Positions 8,123-16,042 of a stretch of 64,000 bases of DNA are shown one piece after another. Both the position numbers and the translations under genes were made by a program. Source of the DNA: Bacillus velezensis. GTDB taxonomy: Bacteria > Bacillota > Bacilli > Bacillales > Bacillaceae. Each line of letters begins with the position of its first letter. Position 1 is the first letter of the stretch. The notes under the pieces are model-generated. The model was not told where the DNA came from, ran no database searches, and saw only the letters and a program-made list of their open reading frames with translations. The stretch is from positions 372,001-436,000 of the forward strand of contig NZ_LLZC01000020.1 of NCBI RefSeq assembly GCF_001461825.1. Reading direction: 5' to 3'.

Positions 8123-9137
8123 ACACCTTTTGGTACCCGTTCACATTGGAGGACTGCCACTTCCAAGAGTCGGCGCACATTTCTTCAAGCCCGCGCTTTG
8201 CTTCCCAGCCTAATTCAGCCTTCGCTTTTGCCGGGTCTGCGAAGCATGCGGCGATGTCTCCCGGGCGCCGGGCGGCAAAACGGTACGGCACTTCTTTTCC
8301 TGATACTTTTTCAAACGCCTTGACCATCTCAAGGACGCTGTAGCCTCTTCCCGTGCCGAGATTATAGGCATCCGCGCCTGTTGTGTTCAGCACCTTCTCA
8401 AGCGCTCTGACGTGGCCCTCGGCAAGGTCAACGACATGGATGTAATCCCGCACGCCGGTGCCGTCCTTTGTCGGATAATCATTGCCGAACACCTGCAATT
8501 GCTCAAGCTTGCCGACAGCGACTTGGGCGACGTACGGCATTAAATTATTCGGGATGCCGTTCGGGTCTTCTCCGATCCGGCCGCTCGGGTGCGCGCCGAA
8601 CGGATTAAAGTAGCGGAGCAGCGCAATGCTCCATTCAGAGTCCGCTTTATGCAGATCGCGTAAAATCTGTTCCAGCATCAGCTTTGTCTGCCCGTAAGGA
8701 TTGGTCGCGCTTAATGGAAAATCCTCAGTGATCGGCGTTGTTTCCGGAACGCCGTAAACCGTCGCTGAAGAACTGAAGACGATTTTTTTCACACCGTGTG
8801 CCTGCATGGCTTCACATAAAATAAACGTCCCCGTCAGATTATTATGATAATAACGGAGCGGAACAGCCACAGACTCACCGACCGCTTTTAATCCCGCAAA
8901 ATGAATGACGGCTTCAATCTCATTTTCAGCAAACACCCGGTGAACGGCATCACGGTCAAGGAGATCCGCTTCATAAAACACAAGCCCTTTTCCGGTAATG
9001 TCTTTCACACGCTCCAATGCTTCCGGTGAACTATTTGACAGATTATCCAGAACCACGATGTCATAGCCGCCGTTTAACAGCTCGACACATGTGTGGCTTC
9101 CGATATAACCCGCTCCGCCTGTCACTAAAATCGCCAT
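8121..9137 (-). CDS. galE: UDP-glucose 4-epimerase
   Basis: Interconverts UDP-glucose and UDP-galactose in the cytoplasm (Leloir pathway and supply of UDP-galactose for surface polymers). The Rossmann NAD-binding motif is GGAGYIG at residues 7-13, with the SDR catalytic pair seen as Ser in FSSSATVYG and YGQTK near 146-150. The start at 9137 (MAILVTGG) follows GAGGAGGC; the longer reading to 9200 has no ribosome site. Length 338 equals the B. subtilis enzyme. It stands alone; in B. subtilis several yxk/yxj genes follow here, and these are missing between galE and pepT. Confidence 0.96.
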   Translation of the reverse strand: MAILVTGGAGYIGSHTCVELLNGGYDIVVLDNLSNSSPEALERVKDITGKGLVFYEADLLDRDAVHRVFAENEIEAVIHFAGLKAVGESVAVPLRYYHNNLTGTFILCEAMQAHGVKKIVFSSSATVYGVPETTPITEDFPLSATNPYGQTKLMLEQILRDLHKADSEWSIALLRYFNPFGAHPSGRIGEDPNGIPNNLMPYVAQVAVGKLEQLQVFGNDYPTKDGTGVRDYIHVVDLAEGHVRALEKVLNTTGADAYNLGTGRGYSVLEMVKAFEKVSGKEVPYRFAARRPGDIAACFADPAKAKAELGWEAKRGLEEMCADSWKWQSSNVNGYQKV

Positions 9138-9347
9138 GAAGAAAGCCTCCTCTATTGAATGAATTGACCATATTATATCGGTTTTTTCTTTCTCAAACAT
9201 CCATTTCCAAAAAGTTTAATCGTTTAGTCATCGTTTCTTCATAATTTGTTTTCATTCGCGTAAAACACAGAGCCCTCGAATCAAACCGGTTGTGAAATAG
9301 AAATCCCTCCCCCGCGCATGGTAAGATAAGACAAAGGAGATGACGGT

Positions 9348-10580
9348 ATGAAAAATGAAATCATTGAACGCTTTACCTCTTACGTAAAAGTCGATACACA
9401 GTCTGACGAAAACAATGAAAACTGCCCTTCAACCCCCGGCCAGCTGACATTGGCCAACATGCTGGCAGATGAATTAAAGTCGATCGGCATGACAGACATC
9501 ACAGTCGATGACAATGGGTACGTCATGGCGACTCTGCCGGCGAATACGGATAAAGACGTGCCGACTGTCGGTTTTCTGGCTCACGTGGACACCGCGACCG
9601 ATTTTACCGGAAAAAATGTGAATCCTCAGATTATTGAGAGCTACGACGGACATGATATCGTTTTGAATGACAAACTCAATGTCGTCCTGTCGCCTGAGCA
9701 ATTCCCGGAGCTCTCCCGCTATAAAGGCCAGACGCTGATCACAACAGACGGCACGACGCTGCTCGGAGCCGACAACAAAGCGGGCATTGCCGAAATTATG
9801 ACGGCAATGGCATACTTGATCAAACATCCGGACATCAAACACGGAACGATCCGGGTCGCGTTCACGCCCGATGAAGAAATCGGCAGAGGCCCTCACAAAT
9901 TCGATGTCGGCCGCTTCAACGCCGCATTCGCCTACACGATAGACGGAGGCCCCCTCGGCGAACTGCAATATGAAAGCTTTAACGCAGCCGCCGCAAAGCT
10001 GACTTGTTACGGAAAAAGCGTCCACCCGGGAACGGCGAAAAACAAAATGGTCAACGCTTCAAAAATCGCGATGGAATTTCATCACGCGCTGCCGAAAGAA
10101 GAAGCGCCGGAATATACGGAAGGGTATGAAGGCTTCTATCATTTACTTTCCATGAACGGAGACGTTTCTGAAGCCGCCCTGTCGTACATCATCAGAGACT
10201 TTGACAGAGACCGCTTTGCAGAACGAAAAGAATATATGCAGAAAACCGCCGATGCGCTGGCGGCCAAATACGGCAAGGAAAGCATCAAGCTTGAACTGCG
10301 TGATCAATATTACAACATGAGAGAAAAAATCGAACCGGTCAAAGAGATAGTCGATGTCGCCTATCAAGCCATGAAAAACCTCGACATCGAACCGATTATC
10401 GAACCGATCCGGGGCGGAACCGACGGATCACAGCTCTCTTACATGGGGCTGCCGACACCGAACATTTTTACGGGCGGCCAAAACTTCCACGGAAAATATG
10501 AATACATTTCCGTCGATCATATGGAAAAGGCGGTAAACGTCATTGTTGAAATCGCCAGGCTCTTTGAAGAGCGCGCTTAA
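9348..10580 (+). CDS. pepT: Peptidase T (tripeptide aminopeptidase)
   Basis: Zinc aminopeptidase of family M20B that removes the N-terminal residue from tripeptides in the cytoplasm. Metal-site motifs are visible: HVDTA near residue 80, GADNKAG near 141 and DEEIGRG near 175, with the dimerisation lid between. Start at 9348 follows AAAGGAGATGACGGT. Length 410 is typical. Monocistronic, with its own terminator. Confidence 0.95.
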   Translation: MKNEIIERFTSYVKVDTQSDENNENCPSTPGQLTLANMLADELKSIGMTDITVDDNGYVMATLPANTDKDVPTVGFLAHVDTATDFTGKNVNPQIIESYDGHDIVLNDKLNVVLSPEQFPELSRYKGQTLITTDGTTLLGADNKAGIAEIMTAMAYLIKHPDIKHGTIRVAFTPDEEIGRGPHKFDVGRFNAAFAYTIDGGPLGELQYESFNAAAAKLTCYGKSVHPGTAKNKMVNASKIAMEFHHALPKEEAPEYTEGYEGFYHLLSMNGDVSEAALSYIIRDFDRDRFAERKEYMQKTADALAAKYGKESIKLELRDQYYNMREKIEPVKEIVDVAYQAMKNLDIEPIIEPIRGGTDGSQLSYMGLPTPNIFTGGQNFHGKYEYISVDHMEKAVNVIVEIARLFEERA

Positions 10581-10610
10581 AACCAAAGCCCCCTGCTTTG
10601 GTTTTTTTCT
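10580..10610 (+). terminator. pepT terminator
   Basis: ACCAAAGC / GCTTTGGT hairpin (10582-10602) followed by seven T. Confidence 0.85.
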
Positions 10611-10616
10611 TTCACA

Positions 10617-10645
10617 TGAAACCTTTCCTCCTTTCTTTCCGTATA
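10617..10645 (+). promoter_or_regulatory. Sigma-W-type promoter before a 38-residue peptide gene
   Basis: TGAAAC at 10617-10622 and CGTATA at 10640-10645 with a 17-base spacer: an exact match to the ECF sigma-W consensus. It lies 33 bases before the start of the small gene at 10679. Confidence 0.8.
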
Positions 10646-10678
10646 TAAGGTATGAAATGGAAAGAAGGAGTGAAGACT

Positions 10679-10795
10679 ATGGCAAGAGGGACTGTAGCGA
10701 AAGAATTAAAAAAAACCTTAAAAGACCCGCGTGTTCTGGAGACGAAATCAAACCCTTTTAAAAAGCTGCGGAAAATGTTCAAACGATTTTTTTAA
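10679..10795 (+). CDS. Small highly basic protein (38 aa), sigma-W-type promoter
   Basis: A 38-residue open frame (MARGTVAKELKKTLKDPRVL... ending in KMFKRFF) that starts at 10679 behind an AGAAGGAG ribosome site. It has 13 Lys/Arg against 3 Asp/Glu and ends in a short basic amphipathic stretch with two Phe, so membrane-surface association is possible. A consensus sigma-W promoter lies directly upstream. I do not recognise the family. The combination of promoter, ribosome site and spacing argues for a real gene; a cell-envelope stress role is inferred only from the promoter. Confidence 0.7.
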   Translation: MARGTVAKELKKTLKDPRVLETKSNPFKKLRKMFKRFF

Positions 10796-11156
10796 GATAA
10801 CATCTCGTTTTCTTTAAAAAAATAAAGAAAGCGCTGTCATTCCGCAGTCATCTGTTAGAAGCAGTTATTTTGCATATTATAAGGTTTTTTAGGGTACTGA
10901 ATAACACAAGGCAAACGAAAACAACGAAGTGGTTAATTAGACTCTTACAAAAAATAGTGAAAAAGTTATATAAACGATCATCATTCATCAGCCGATACAA
11001 TCTATAGAACCACAACAAGAGCAAAATTTCTTCAACCCATAGTCATTTTTACGGAAAATGACGTTATTTTTTAAAAAAGTGACAATTGTTTGAATACTTT
11101 TCGTTTGTTTTTTCGTACAATAATAATACCAAAACTTTTTTTGGGAGGTATGTAAA
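10796..11156. other. Intergenic region between two small sigma-W-type genes
   Basis: About 360 AT-rich bases with no supported gene. It contains a hairpin GTCATTTT / AAAATGAC (11042-11062) followed by GTTATTTTTT, which could terminate the upstream small gene, and an ECF-like promoter candidate at 11091-11119 (TGAATA, 17 bases, CGTACA), weaker than the other two because the -35 deviates. Confidence 0.5.
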
Positions 11157-11324
11157 ATGATGCTACTTATTTTTGCTGCTTTGACAGGGTATCTTGTTTT
11201 CTCTTTCAGTAAGGACAACCGCCGGAAAACGCCAAAGACAAGCCCGCTGGTGACAGCTGCCGACACGAATAACATCATTGATTTAAATGCGATCCGTCAA
11301 AAACGCCGGATGCCGCTATCATAA
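11157..11324 (+). CDS. Small membrane-anchored protein (55 aa)
   Basis: A 55-residue frame beginning MMLLIFAALTGYLVFSFS at 11157, after TTTGGGAGGTATGTAAA. Residues 2-17 form one hydrophobic helix, followed by a basic hydrophilic tail (DNRRKTPKTSP...RQKRRMPLS). A strong hairpin terminator follows directly, which supports it as an independent gene. An ECF-like promoter candidate lies about 40 bases upstream. I do not recognise a family. Too small for many gene finders. Confidence 0.75.
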   Translation: MMLLIFAALTGYLVFSFSKDNRRKTPKTSPLVTAADTNNIIDLNAIRQKRRMPLS

Positions 11325-11332
11325 AAACGACA

Positions 11333-11362
11333 GCTGCCGCAAAATCGGCAGCCTTTTTTTTA
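11333..11362 (+). terminator. Terminator after 55-aa gene
   Basis: GCTGCCG / CGGCAGC hairpin (11333-11352) followed by eight T. Confidence 0.85.
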
Positions 11363-11377
11363 TGCACCCGGCCGATA

Positions 11378-11406
11378 TGAAACCATCCGCCTCCTTTTTT
11401 CGTACA
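11378..11406 (+). promoter_or_regulatory. Sigma-W promoter of yxjI
   Basis: TGAAAC at 11378-11383 and CGTACA at 11401-11406, 17-base spacer. B. subtilis yxjI belongs to the sigma-W regulon, which agrees with this site. Confidence 0.82.
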
Positions 11407-11427
11407 ACATAAAAAAGGAGTTTTTTT

Positions 11428-11904
11428 ATGTACCATTTTTATATCAAAGAGCGGATGTTGACGTTTAAGAATCGTTTTCAAGTGTTTCTTGAAAGCGGGA
11501 AAGAAGTCTACAATGTTGAAGGAAAGCTGTTTTCATTCGGTGATGAACTGAAGCTGACTGATTTGGACGGCCGCACGCTCGCCAGCGTCAATCAGAAACT
11601 GATGTCGCTCGTTCCCCGTTACGAGATTTCCGTCAGCGGCAAACCCGTCTGCCAAGTCATCAAGAAAGTCACGTTATTCAAACCGAAATTTGAAATTTCC
11701 GGACTCGGCTGGGATCTTACCGGCGATGTGTGGGGCCGGAATTTTCAAGTGACAGACGGAAAATCAAACCGGATGACCGTCAGTAAATCATGGATGAGCT
11801 GGGGCGATTCCTATCATTTGCAGATTGAAAAGGAAGAGGATATCGTTCTTTGTCTCGCGATCGCCATTGTGATAGATATGATTCTATTTGAGGGTGATAA
11901 ATAA
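11428..11904 (+). CDS. yxjI: LURP-one-related family protein
   Basis: Soluble protein of the LURP-one-related (tubby-like beta-barrel) family; the biochemical role is unknown. It begins MYHFYIKERMLTFKNRFQVF, typical of the family, and alternates short beta strands throughout (KLFSFGDELKLTD, RYEISVSGKPVCQV), ending with a hydrophobic helix (CLAIAIVIDMILF) that corresponds to the central helix of the barrel. Start at 11428 follows AAAAGGAG. Length 158. The sigma-W promoter suggests a part in envelope stress. Confidence 0.85.
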   Translation: MYHFYIKERMLTFKNRFQVFLESGKEVYNVEGKLFSFGDELKLTDLDGRTLASVNQKLMSLVPRYEISVSGKPVCQVIKKVTLFKPKFEISGLGWDLTGDVWGRNFQVTDGKSNRMTVSKSWMSWGDSYHLQIEKEEDIVLCLAIAIVIDMILFEGDK

Positions 11905-11922
11905 AATATTTATCGAAATATA

Positions 11923-11951
11923 TTGACAATATGAGAAAACATACTAAGATT
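11923..11951 (+). promoter_or_regulatory. Sigma-A promoter of yxjG
   Basis: TTGACA at 11923-11928 and TAAGAT at 11945-11950, spacer 16, about 40 bases before the SAM riboswitch. Confidence 0.6.
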
Positions 11952-11987
11952 AAGAGTATTACAGTTTATTCTGAAAAATAGCATATT

Positions 11988-12090
11988 TCCTTATCAAGAG
12001 AGGTGGAGGGACTGGCCCTATGATACCCGGCAACCGCTGTTCAGCAGAATGGTGCTAAATCCTGAAGATAAGGTTGAGATTTGCGGACGC
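11988..12090 (+). ncRNA. SAM-I (S-box) riboswitch
   Basis: Conserved S-box blocks appear in order: TTATCAAGAGAGGTGGAGGGACTGGCCC begins at 11991, then GATACCCGGCAACC at 12022-12035, GGTGCTAAATCCTG, and the closing GATAAG. SAM binding should favour the terminator at 12091 and shut off the methionine-synthesis gene downstream. Confidence 0.97.
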
Positions 12091-12125
12091 AAGCTCTTCC
12101 CTATCCGAGGGAAGAGCTTTTTATA
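12091..12125 (+). terminator. SAM riboswitch terminator
   Basis: AAGCTCTTCCCT / AGGGAAGAGCTT hairpin followed by TTTTATA. It is the expression platform of the S-box and lies 27 bases before the yxjG start. Confidence 0.92.
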
Positions 12126-12151
12126 TTTCATCAGGAAAGAAGGAATCGTTC

Positions 12152-13288
12152 ATGTCACAGCAAAACACAGAACAACCATTGCATACGCTTCTAAGAAAAA
12201 ACCCGCCGTTTCGCGCGGATCAGGTCGGAAGCCTGCTGCGGCCGGCGGCTGTGAAGCAAGCCCGCCTGCAAAGAGCGACGGGTGAGATTTCGGCAGAACA
12301 GCTGCGCGAAATCGAAAACAGAGAAATCATCCGCAGTGTGGAAAAGCAGAAAGAAACCGGCCTCAATGTCGTGACTGACGGCGAATTCCGCCGTGCCTGG
12401 TGGCATTTTGATTTTCTCGAAAACTTAGACGGCGTCGAAGCATTTACGCCTGAAAGCGGCATTCAGTTTCACAACGTACAGACGAAAGCGCGCGGCATTA
12501 AAGTAACGGGAGATATTGATTTTTCTCAGCATCCGATGCTCGAAGATTATAAATTCCTGCACAGCATTGCCGGCGATGCTGTTCCGAAAATGACCATCCC
12601 AAGTCCGAATATGCTGTTTTTCCGCGGAAAATTGGAAAAAGCGTCCTACCAGAATGATTACAAACAATTTCAGCACGATGTGTCAAAGGCGTATAAAAAA
12701 GCGATTCAAGCTTTCTATGACGCCGGGTGCCGCTACCTTCAGCTCGATGACACCGCATGGGCCGTTTTCTTATCGGAAGCGGGGCTTCGTCAGATTGAAG
12801 CTTTCGGCACAACGCCGGATGAGCTGCGCAAGCTGTTTGCCGCTTCCATTAATGACGCCATCAAGGACCGCCCTGACGATCTGAAGGTTACGATGCATAT
12901 CTGCCGCGGCAACTTCCAATCCACATGGACGGCTGAAGGCGGCTATGATGCAGCGGCTGAAACGATTTTTGACGGGCTTGACCTTGACGGATTGTTCCTG
13001 GAATATGATGATTCCCGCTCCGGCGGCTTTGAACCGCTCCGCTATGTCAAACGCTCTGATCTTCAGCTTGTGCTTGGATTGATTACGTCGAAACATGGCG
13101 AACTTGAAGACAAGGACGCGATTAAACGCCGGATTGAAGAAGCTTCACAATATGTCAGCCTGGATCAGCTTTGCCTCAGCCCGCAATGCGGATTCGCCTC
13201 CACTGAGGAAGGAAACCTGATCACAGAAGAACAGCAATGGGCGAAACTGCGCCATGTCGTCAACATTGCCGGTGAAGTCTGGAAATAA
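12152..13288 (+). CDS. yxjG: MetE-C-terminal-like methionine synthase (cobalamin-independent type)
   Basis: 378-residue protein related to the C-terminal catalytic domain of cobalamin-independent methionine synthase, thought to make methionine from homocysteine with an alternative methyl donor. B. subtilis has two near-identical copies, yxjG and yxjH; only one is present here, so the symbol could equally be yxjH. The start at 12152 (MSQQNTEQPL) follows GAAAGAAGGAATC; the longer frame to 12074 would run through the riboswitch and is rejected. Zinc-site residues expected of the family are visible as the MHICRGN segment (near 252) and CLSPQCGF (near 338). S-box control fits a methionine biosynthesis role. 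Confidence 0.9.
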   Translation: MSQQNTEQPLHTLLRKNPPFRADQVGSLLRPAAVKQARLQRATGEISAEQLREIENREIIRSVEKQKETGLNVVTDGEFRRAWWHFDFLENLDGVEAFTPESGIQFHNVQTKARGIKVTGDIDFSQHPMLEDYKFLHSIAGDAVPKMTIPSPNMLFFRGKLEKASYQNDYKQFQHDVSKAYKKAIQAFYDAGCRYLQLDDTAWAVFLSEAGLRQIEAFGTTPDELRKLFAASINDAIKDRPDDLKVTMHICRGNFQSTWTAEGGYDAAAETIFDGLDLDGLFLEYDDSRSGGFEPLRYVKRSDLQLVLGLITSKHGELEDKDAIKRRIEEASQYVSLDQLCLSPQCGFASTEEGNLITEEQQWAKLRHVVNIAGEVWK

Positions 13289-13289
13289 A

Positions 13290-13318
13290 AAAAGACACGC
13301 GTTTAGCGTGTCTTTTCT
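13290..13318. terminator. Bidirectional terminator yxjG/yxjB
   Basis: AAGACACGC / GCGTGTCTT stem at 13292-13314 with an A-run on the left and TTTT on the right. Confidence 0.85.
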
Positions 13319-13321
13319 GTT

Positions 13322-14203
13322 TTACAGCGGACCGGTTCCGATTAAAATATCGATATCTATCGTGACAGCAGCCTCTTTCCGGCTGATAAACCGCCGGATG
13401 CTGTCATCATTACATTTCCATGTTAAGGGCGTCATTTTCACAAGCCGCTCGAGGTCAGGCTGCGATAAGGTCTTCGTGTAACACAGCGGTTTGCGCTCAA
13501 AGGTTTGAAAGCCCGCTTGGAATCGTCCGGCCGCAGAATCGGCGGTGTCATTCCGCCGAGGACTGTCTCCGAAGAAGAATTCCCTTACTTCCTTCAAATA
13601 ATCACGCCGCGGCACCGCTTTAATGACTGTGCCGCCCTTTTTTAAAAGCCTGCTGCATTCCTTGTAATTCCAAGGTGATAAAACGGACATTACGACATCA
13701 AAACAGCTGTCGGCAAACGGCGCATCCGCCACATCAGCGACGGCAAACACCATATGATTCCCGAAGGCCTTTGCGGCGTGCAGCACACCTTCTTTCGAGA
13801 GATCAATGCCGATTCCCGTCACGGAAAAAGCGGGCTGAAGCAATTTGCATACGGCGGCTAAATGAGAGCCTTCTCCGCACCCCGCATCCAATATCGCCGC
13901 CGGTTTATGCGGAGATTGCTTACGGCTGATGACGGCGGCGATCTCCTTTTGAACCGGCCCAAAAAATTCCCGGCTGTCAAAAAGCTCGCGTCTCGCTTCG
14001 AACAGCTGCCTGTCATAGCGGGTTTTGACCGATTTATTGAGGAAATTCACATATCCTTGTTTTGATATATCAAATGTATGCCCCTGTCCGCAAATCAAGC
14101 TTTTGTATTGTGAGACCGCCATGGCCGACCGGCATAGCGGACACCTGAACACGGACTGGCATGATTGCAGTAATTCCGCGCGTTTTCTTTTTATAGACGT
14201 CAA
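13322..14203 (-). CDS. yxjB: 23S rRNA (guanine-N1)-methyltransferase, RlmA(II)/TlrB-like
   Basis: SAM-dependent methyltransferase expected to methylate a guanine in helix 35 of 23S rRNA; relatives include TlrB, which gives tylosin resistance. The N terminus carries a zinc finger CPLC...CGQGHTFD and the Rossmann motif ILDAGCGEGSH lies near residue 110, followed by a VMSVLSPWNYKE catalytic segment. I prefer the TTG start at 14203 because GAGGTG lies six bases upstream of it; an ATG at 14221 would add six residues but has only a weak site. Upstream is a structured leader with an open frame and terminator, described separately, which suggests antibiotic-controlled expression. Confidence 0.88.
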   Translation of the reverse strand: MTSIKRKRAELLQSCQSVFRCPLCRSAMAVSQYKSLICGQGHTFDISKQGYVNFLNKSVKTRYDRQLFEARRELFDSREFFGPVQKEIAAVISRKQSPHKPAAILDAGCGEGSHLAAVCKLLQPAFSVTGIGIDLSKEGVLHAAKAFGNHMVFAVADVADAPFADSCFDVVMSVLSPWNYKECSRLLKKGGTVIKAVPRRDYLKEVREFFFGDSPRRNDTADSAAGRFQAGFQTFERKPLCYTKTLSQPDLERLVKMTPLTWKCNDDSIRRFISRKEAAVTIDIDILIGTGPL

Positions 14204-14240
14204 AAAAAACACCTCATTCATTCGTTATTCCGATGAAATG

Positions 14241-14300
14241 AAAAAGGCATAGACAAATAAACCTCGCCAAATTGGAAGGTTTAACCTATTTATCTATACC
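14241..14300 (-). terminator. Attenuator terminator in yxjB leader
   Basis: On the minus strand a 13-base-pair outer stem (plus-strand positions 14246-14258 and 14288-14300, with G-U pairs) and an inner AAACCT/AGGTTT stem are followed directly by TTTTT (14245-14241). It stands between the leader open frame and yxjB, so it can stop leader transcripts. Confidence 0.75.
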
Positions 14301-14305
14301 TCTCA

Positions 14306-14386
14306 TTATCTGTAACGAATGAACTGAATGATCACGAAAATGACCCCTTTTCTGCCGTCTTTTGAAGGCTGTGCCCTCAGATCCAT
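14306..14386 (-). CDS. Candidate leader peptide of yxjB (26 codons, or 9 from an internal GTG)
   Basis: Open frame ATG 14386 to TAA 14306. Its C-terminal half reads GVIFVIIQFIRYR and stops. IFVI is the stall motif of the ErmC leader peptide, and RYR fits the macrolide-dependent +x+ stall motif. The ATG has no good ribosome site; an in-frame GTG at 14335 follows AAAAGGGGTCATTTTC and would give a 9-residue peptide keeping RYR but not IFVI. The codons for residues 22-25 (14313-14323) are an exact 11-base complement of 14217-14227, next to the yxjB ribosome site. The arrangement is that of antibiotic-induced attenuation; no homologue is known to me. Confidence 0.6.
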   Translation of the reverse strand: MDLRAQPSKDGRKGVIFVIIQFIRYR

Positions 14387-14583
14387 TTTATCAGCTGCAT
14401 CCCGTCTTTACAATGAACCGGAACGGTTTTTGGGGGTATTTTAAACCTTTATTATCCAATTACTTATGAACATCCTTTATTTTCTTTATTTATAATATAA
14501 ATTTATTATTTTGAAAATATCTAAAAAGGTTGATTTTCAAAAATTGAAACGATAAAATACTGCTATCTCATGTAATATCGTTA
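14387..14583. other. AT-rich divergent promoter region yxjB/nupG
   Basis: No gene seen. The very AT-rich stretch 14440-14560 should contain both divergent promoters; several TATAAT-like hexamers are present and I cannot choose between them. Confidence 0.4.
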
Positions 14584-14653
14584 TTCTTGTATATGATCAG
14601 TAATATGGTCTGATTGTTTCTACCTAGTGCCGTAAAAGACTAGACTACAAGAA
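14584..14653 (+). ncRNA. Guanine (purine) riboswitch
   Basis: Closing stem TTCTTGTA (14584-14591) / TACAAGAA (14646-14653), with the conserved loops TATGATCAGTAATATGG, GTTTCTACCTAGTGCCGTAAA and GACTAC between. The C in GACTAC occupies the position that distinguishes guanine (C) from adenine (U) binders. This agrees with the guanine riboswitch of B. subtilis nupG (yxjA). Confidence 0.95.
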
Positions 14654-14712
14654 AGTTTGCATAAATTTGAACGAGTGAAAAGCATATGACGCTGTCTATT
14701 CTTTTCTTTTGG

Positions 14713-14772
14713 CTCTTATTTATCACACTTTCTGGCTTTCAGGAATTTGTGACGAATAAGAGTTTTTTTTAT
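14713..14772 (+). terminator. Guanine riboswitch terminator before nupG
   Basis: Long stem CTCTTATT-TATCACA (from 14713) with TGTGACG-AATAAGAG (to 14762), followed by eight T and ATTT. Guanine binding should favour this terminator. Confidence 0.85.
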
Positions 14773-14802
14773 TTCCATAATACCCTTATAGGAGTTGCTC
14801 AC

Positions 14803-15996
14803 ATGTACTTTTTATTGAACATTGTCGGTCTCATTGTTGTCATGGCTGTTGTTTTCTTATGCTCTCCCAACAAGAAGAAGATTAAATGGCGTCCGATTGT
14901 CATGCTCCTCGTCTTTGAGTTTCTGATTACTTGGTTTATGTTAGGGACAAAAGTCGGCGGCTTTGTCATCGGGAAGATCGGCGCGTTCTTTACATGGCTG
15001 ATTTCCTGCGCCAGTCAAGGGATTGCGTTCGCTTTTCCGTCTGTTATGGCCAATCCGACGGTTGATTTTTTCTTCAGCGCATTGCTGCCGATTATCTTCG
15101 TCGTGACCTTCTTTGATATGCTGTCGTATTTCGGTATTCTGCCGTGGCTCATTGATAAAATCGGCTGGCTGATTTCTAAAATATCCCGTCTGCCGAAGCT
15201 GGAGAGCTTTTTCTCCATCCAGATGATGTTTTTAGGAAATACGGAAGCTTTAGCCGTCATCCGCCAGCAGCTTGCCGCCGTCAGCAACAATCGGCTTCTG
15301 ACATTCGGGCTGATGAGCATGAGCAGCATCAGCGGCTCGATCATCGGATCGTACTTGACGATGGTTCCGTCCACTTATGTGTTTACAGCCATCCCGCTGA
15401 ATTGCTTAAACGCGCTTTTAATCGCCAATATGCTGAATCCCGTGGACGTTTCTAAAGAGGACGATATTATATACGTTCCTTCAAAAGCGGAGAAAAAAGA
15501 CTTCTTCTCCACGATTTCTAACAGTATGCTTGTCGGCATGAACATGGTCATTGTCATTTTAGCGATGGTGATCGGCTATGTGGCGTTAACGGCCGCGTTA
15601 AACGGCGTACTCGGACTGTTCATGCACGGTTTGACCATTCAAAAGATTTTCTCATACATCTTCAGTCCGTTTGCCTTCCTTCTCGGATTAGGCGGACATG
15701 ACGCGATGTATGTCGCACAGCTGATGGGCATCAAGCTCGCGACAAATGAATTTGTGGCAATGGCCGATCTGAAAGGGCAGCTGAATTCACTTCCGCCGCA
15801 CACGATTGCCGTGGCTACGACATTCCTGACATCATTCGCAAACTTCAGCACCATCGGTATGATCTACGGATCTTATCAATCTCTGCTTGATGGTGAAAAA
15901 TCAGCCATCATCGGAAAAAACGTCTGGAAGCTGCTTGTCAGCGGAATTGCCGTTTCCTTATTGAGCGCGGCGATTGTCGGATTGTTTGTCTGGTAA
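14803..15996 (+). CDS. nupG: Purine nucleoside transporter (CNT family)
   Basis: Concentrative nucleoside transporter for guanosine and inosine uptake across the cytoplasmic membrane. It has about ten membrane helices, the family motif GNTEALAVIRQQ near residue 146 and TNEFVAMADL near 315. The start at 14803 (MYFLLNIVG) follows TATAGGAGTTGC; the open frame to 14686 overlaps the terminator and is rejected. Length 397 equals B. subtilis NupG. It is paralogous to nupC at 59672-60853, which is not under a riboswitch. Confidence 0.93.
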   Translation: MYFLLNIVGLIVVMAVVFLCSPNKKKIKWRPIVMLLVFEFLITWFMLGTKVGGFVIGKIGAFFTWLISCASQGIAFAFPSVMANPTVDFFFSALLPIIFVVTFFDMLSYFGILPWLIDKIGWLISKISRLPKLESFFSIQMMFLGNTEALAVIRQQLAAVSNNRLLTFGLMSMSSISGSIIGSYLTMVPSTYVFTAIPLNCLNALLIANMLNPVDVSKEDDIIYVPSKAEKKDFFSTISNSMLVGMNMVIVILAMVIGYVALTAALNGVLGLFMHGLTIQKIFSYIFSPFAFLLGLGGHDAMYVAQLMGIKLATNEFVAMADLKGQLNSLPPHTIAVATTFLTSFANFSTIGMIYGSYQSLLDGEKSAIIGKNVWKLLVSGIAVSLLSAAIVGLFVW

Positions 15997-16001
15997 AAGA
16001 A

Positions 16002-16042
16002 AAAAAGCGATACCGCTCCGTTTTGGAGTGATATCGCTTTTT
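16002..16042. terminator. Bidirectional terminator after nupG
   Basis: AGCGATA...CTCC / GGAG...TATCGCT stem (16006-16038) flanked by A-run and T-run. Confidence 0.9.

Noticed and set aside
12074-12151. yxjG extension starting inside the SAM riboswitch
   Set aside because: The extension would translate the conserved S-box and its terminator; the ATG at 12152 has the family N terminus.
14306-14335. The 9-codon GTG frame as the only leader peptide of yxjB
   Set aside because: Kept as an alternative, not as the sole reading, because the longer frame adds the IFVI stall motif that is unlikely by chance; the sequence alone cannot decide.
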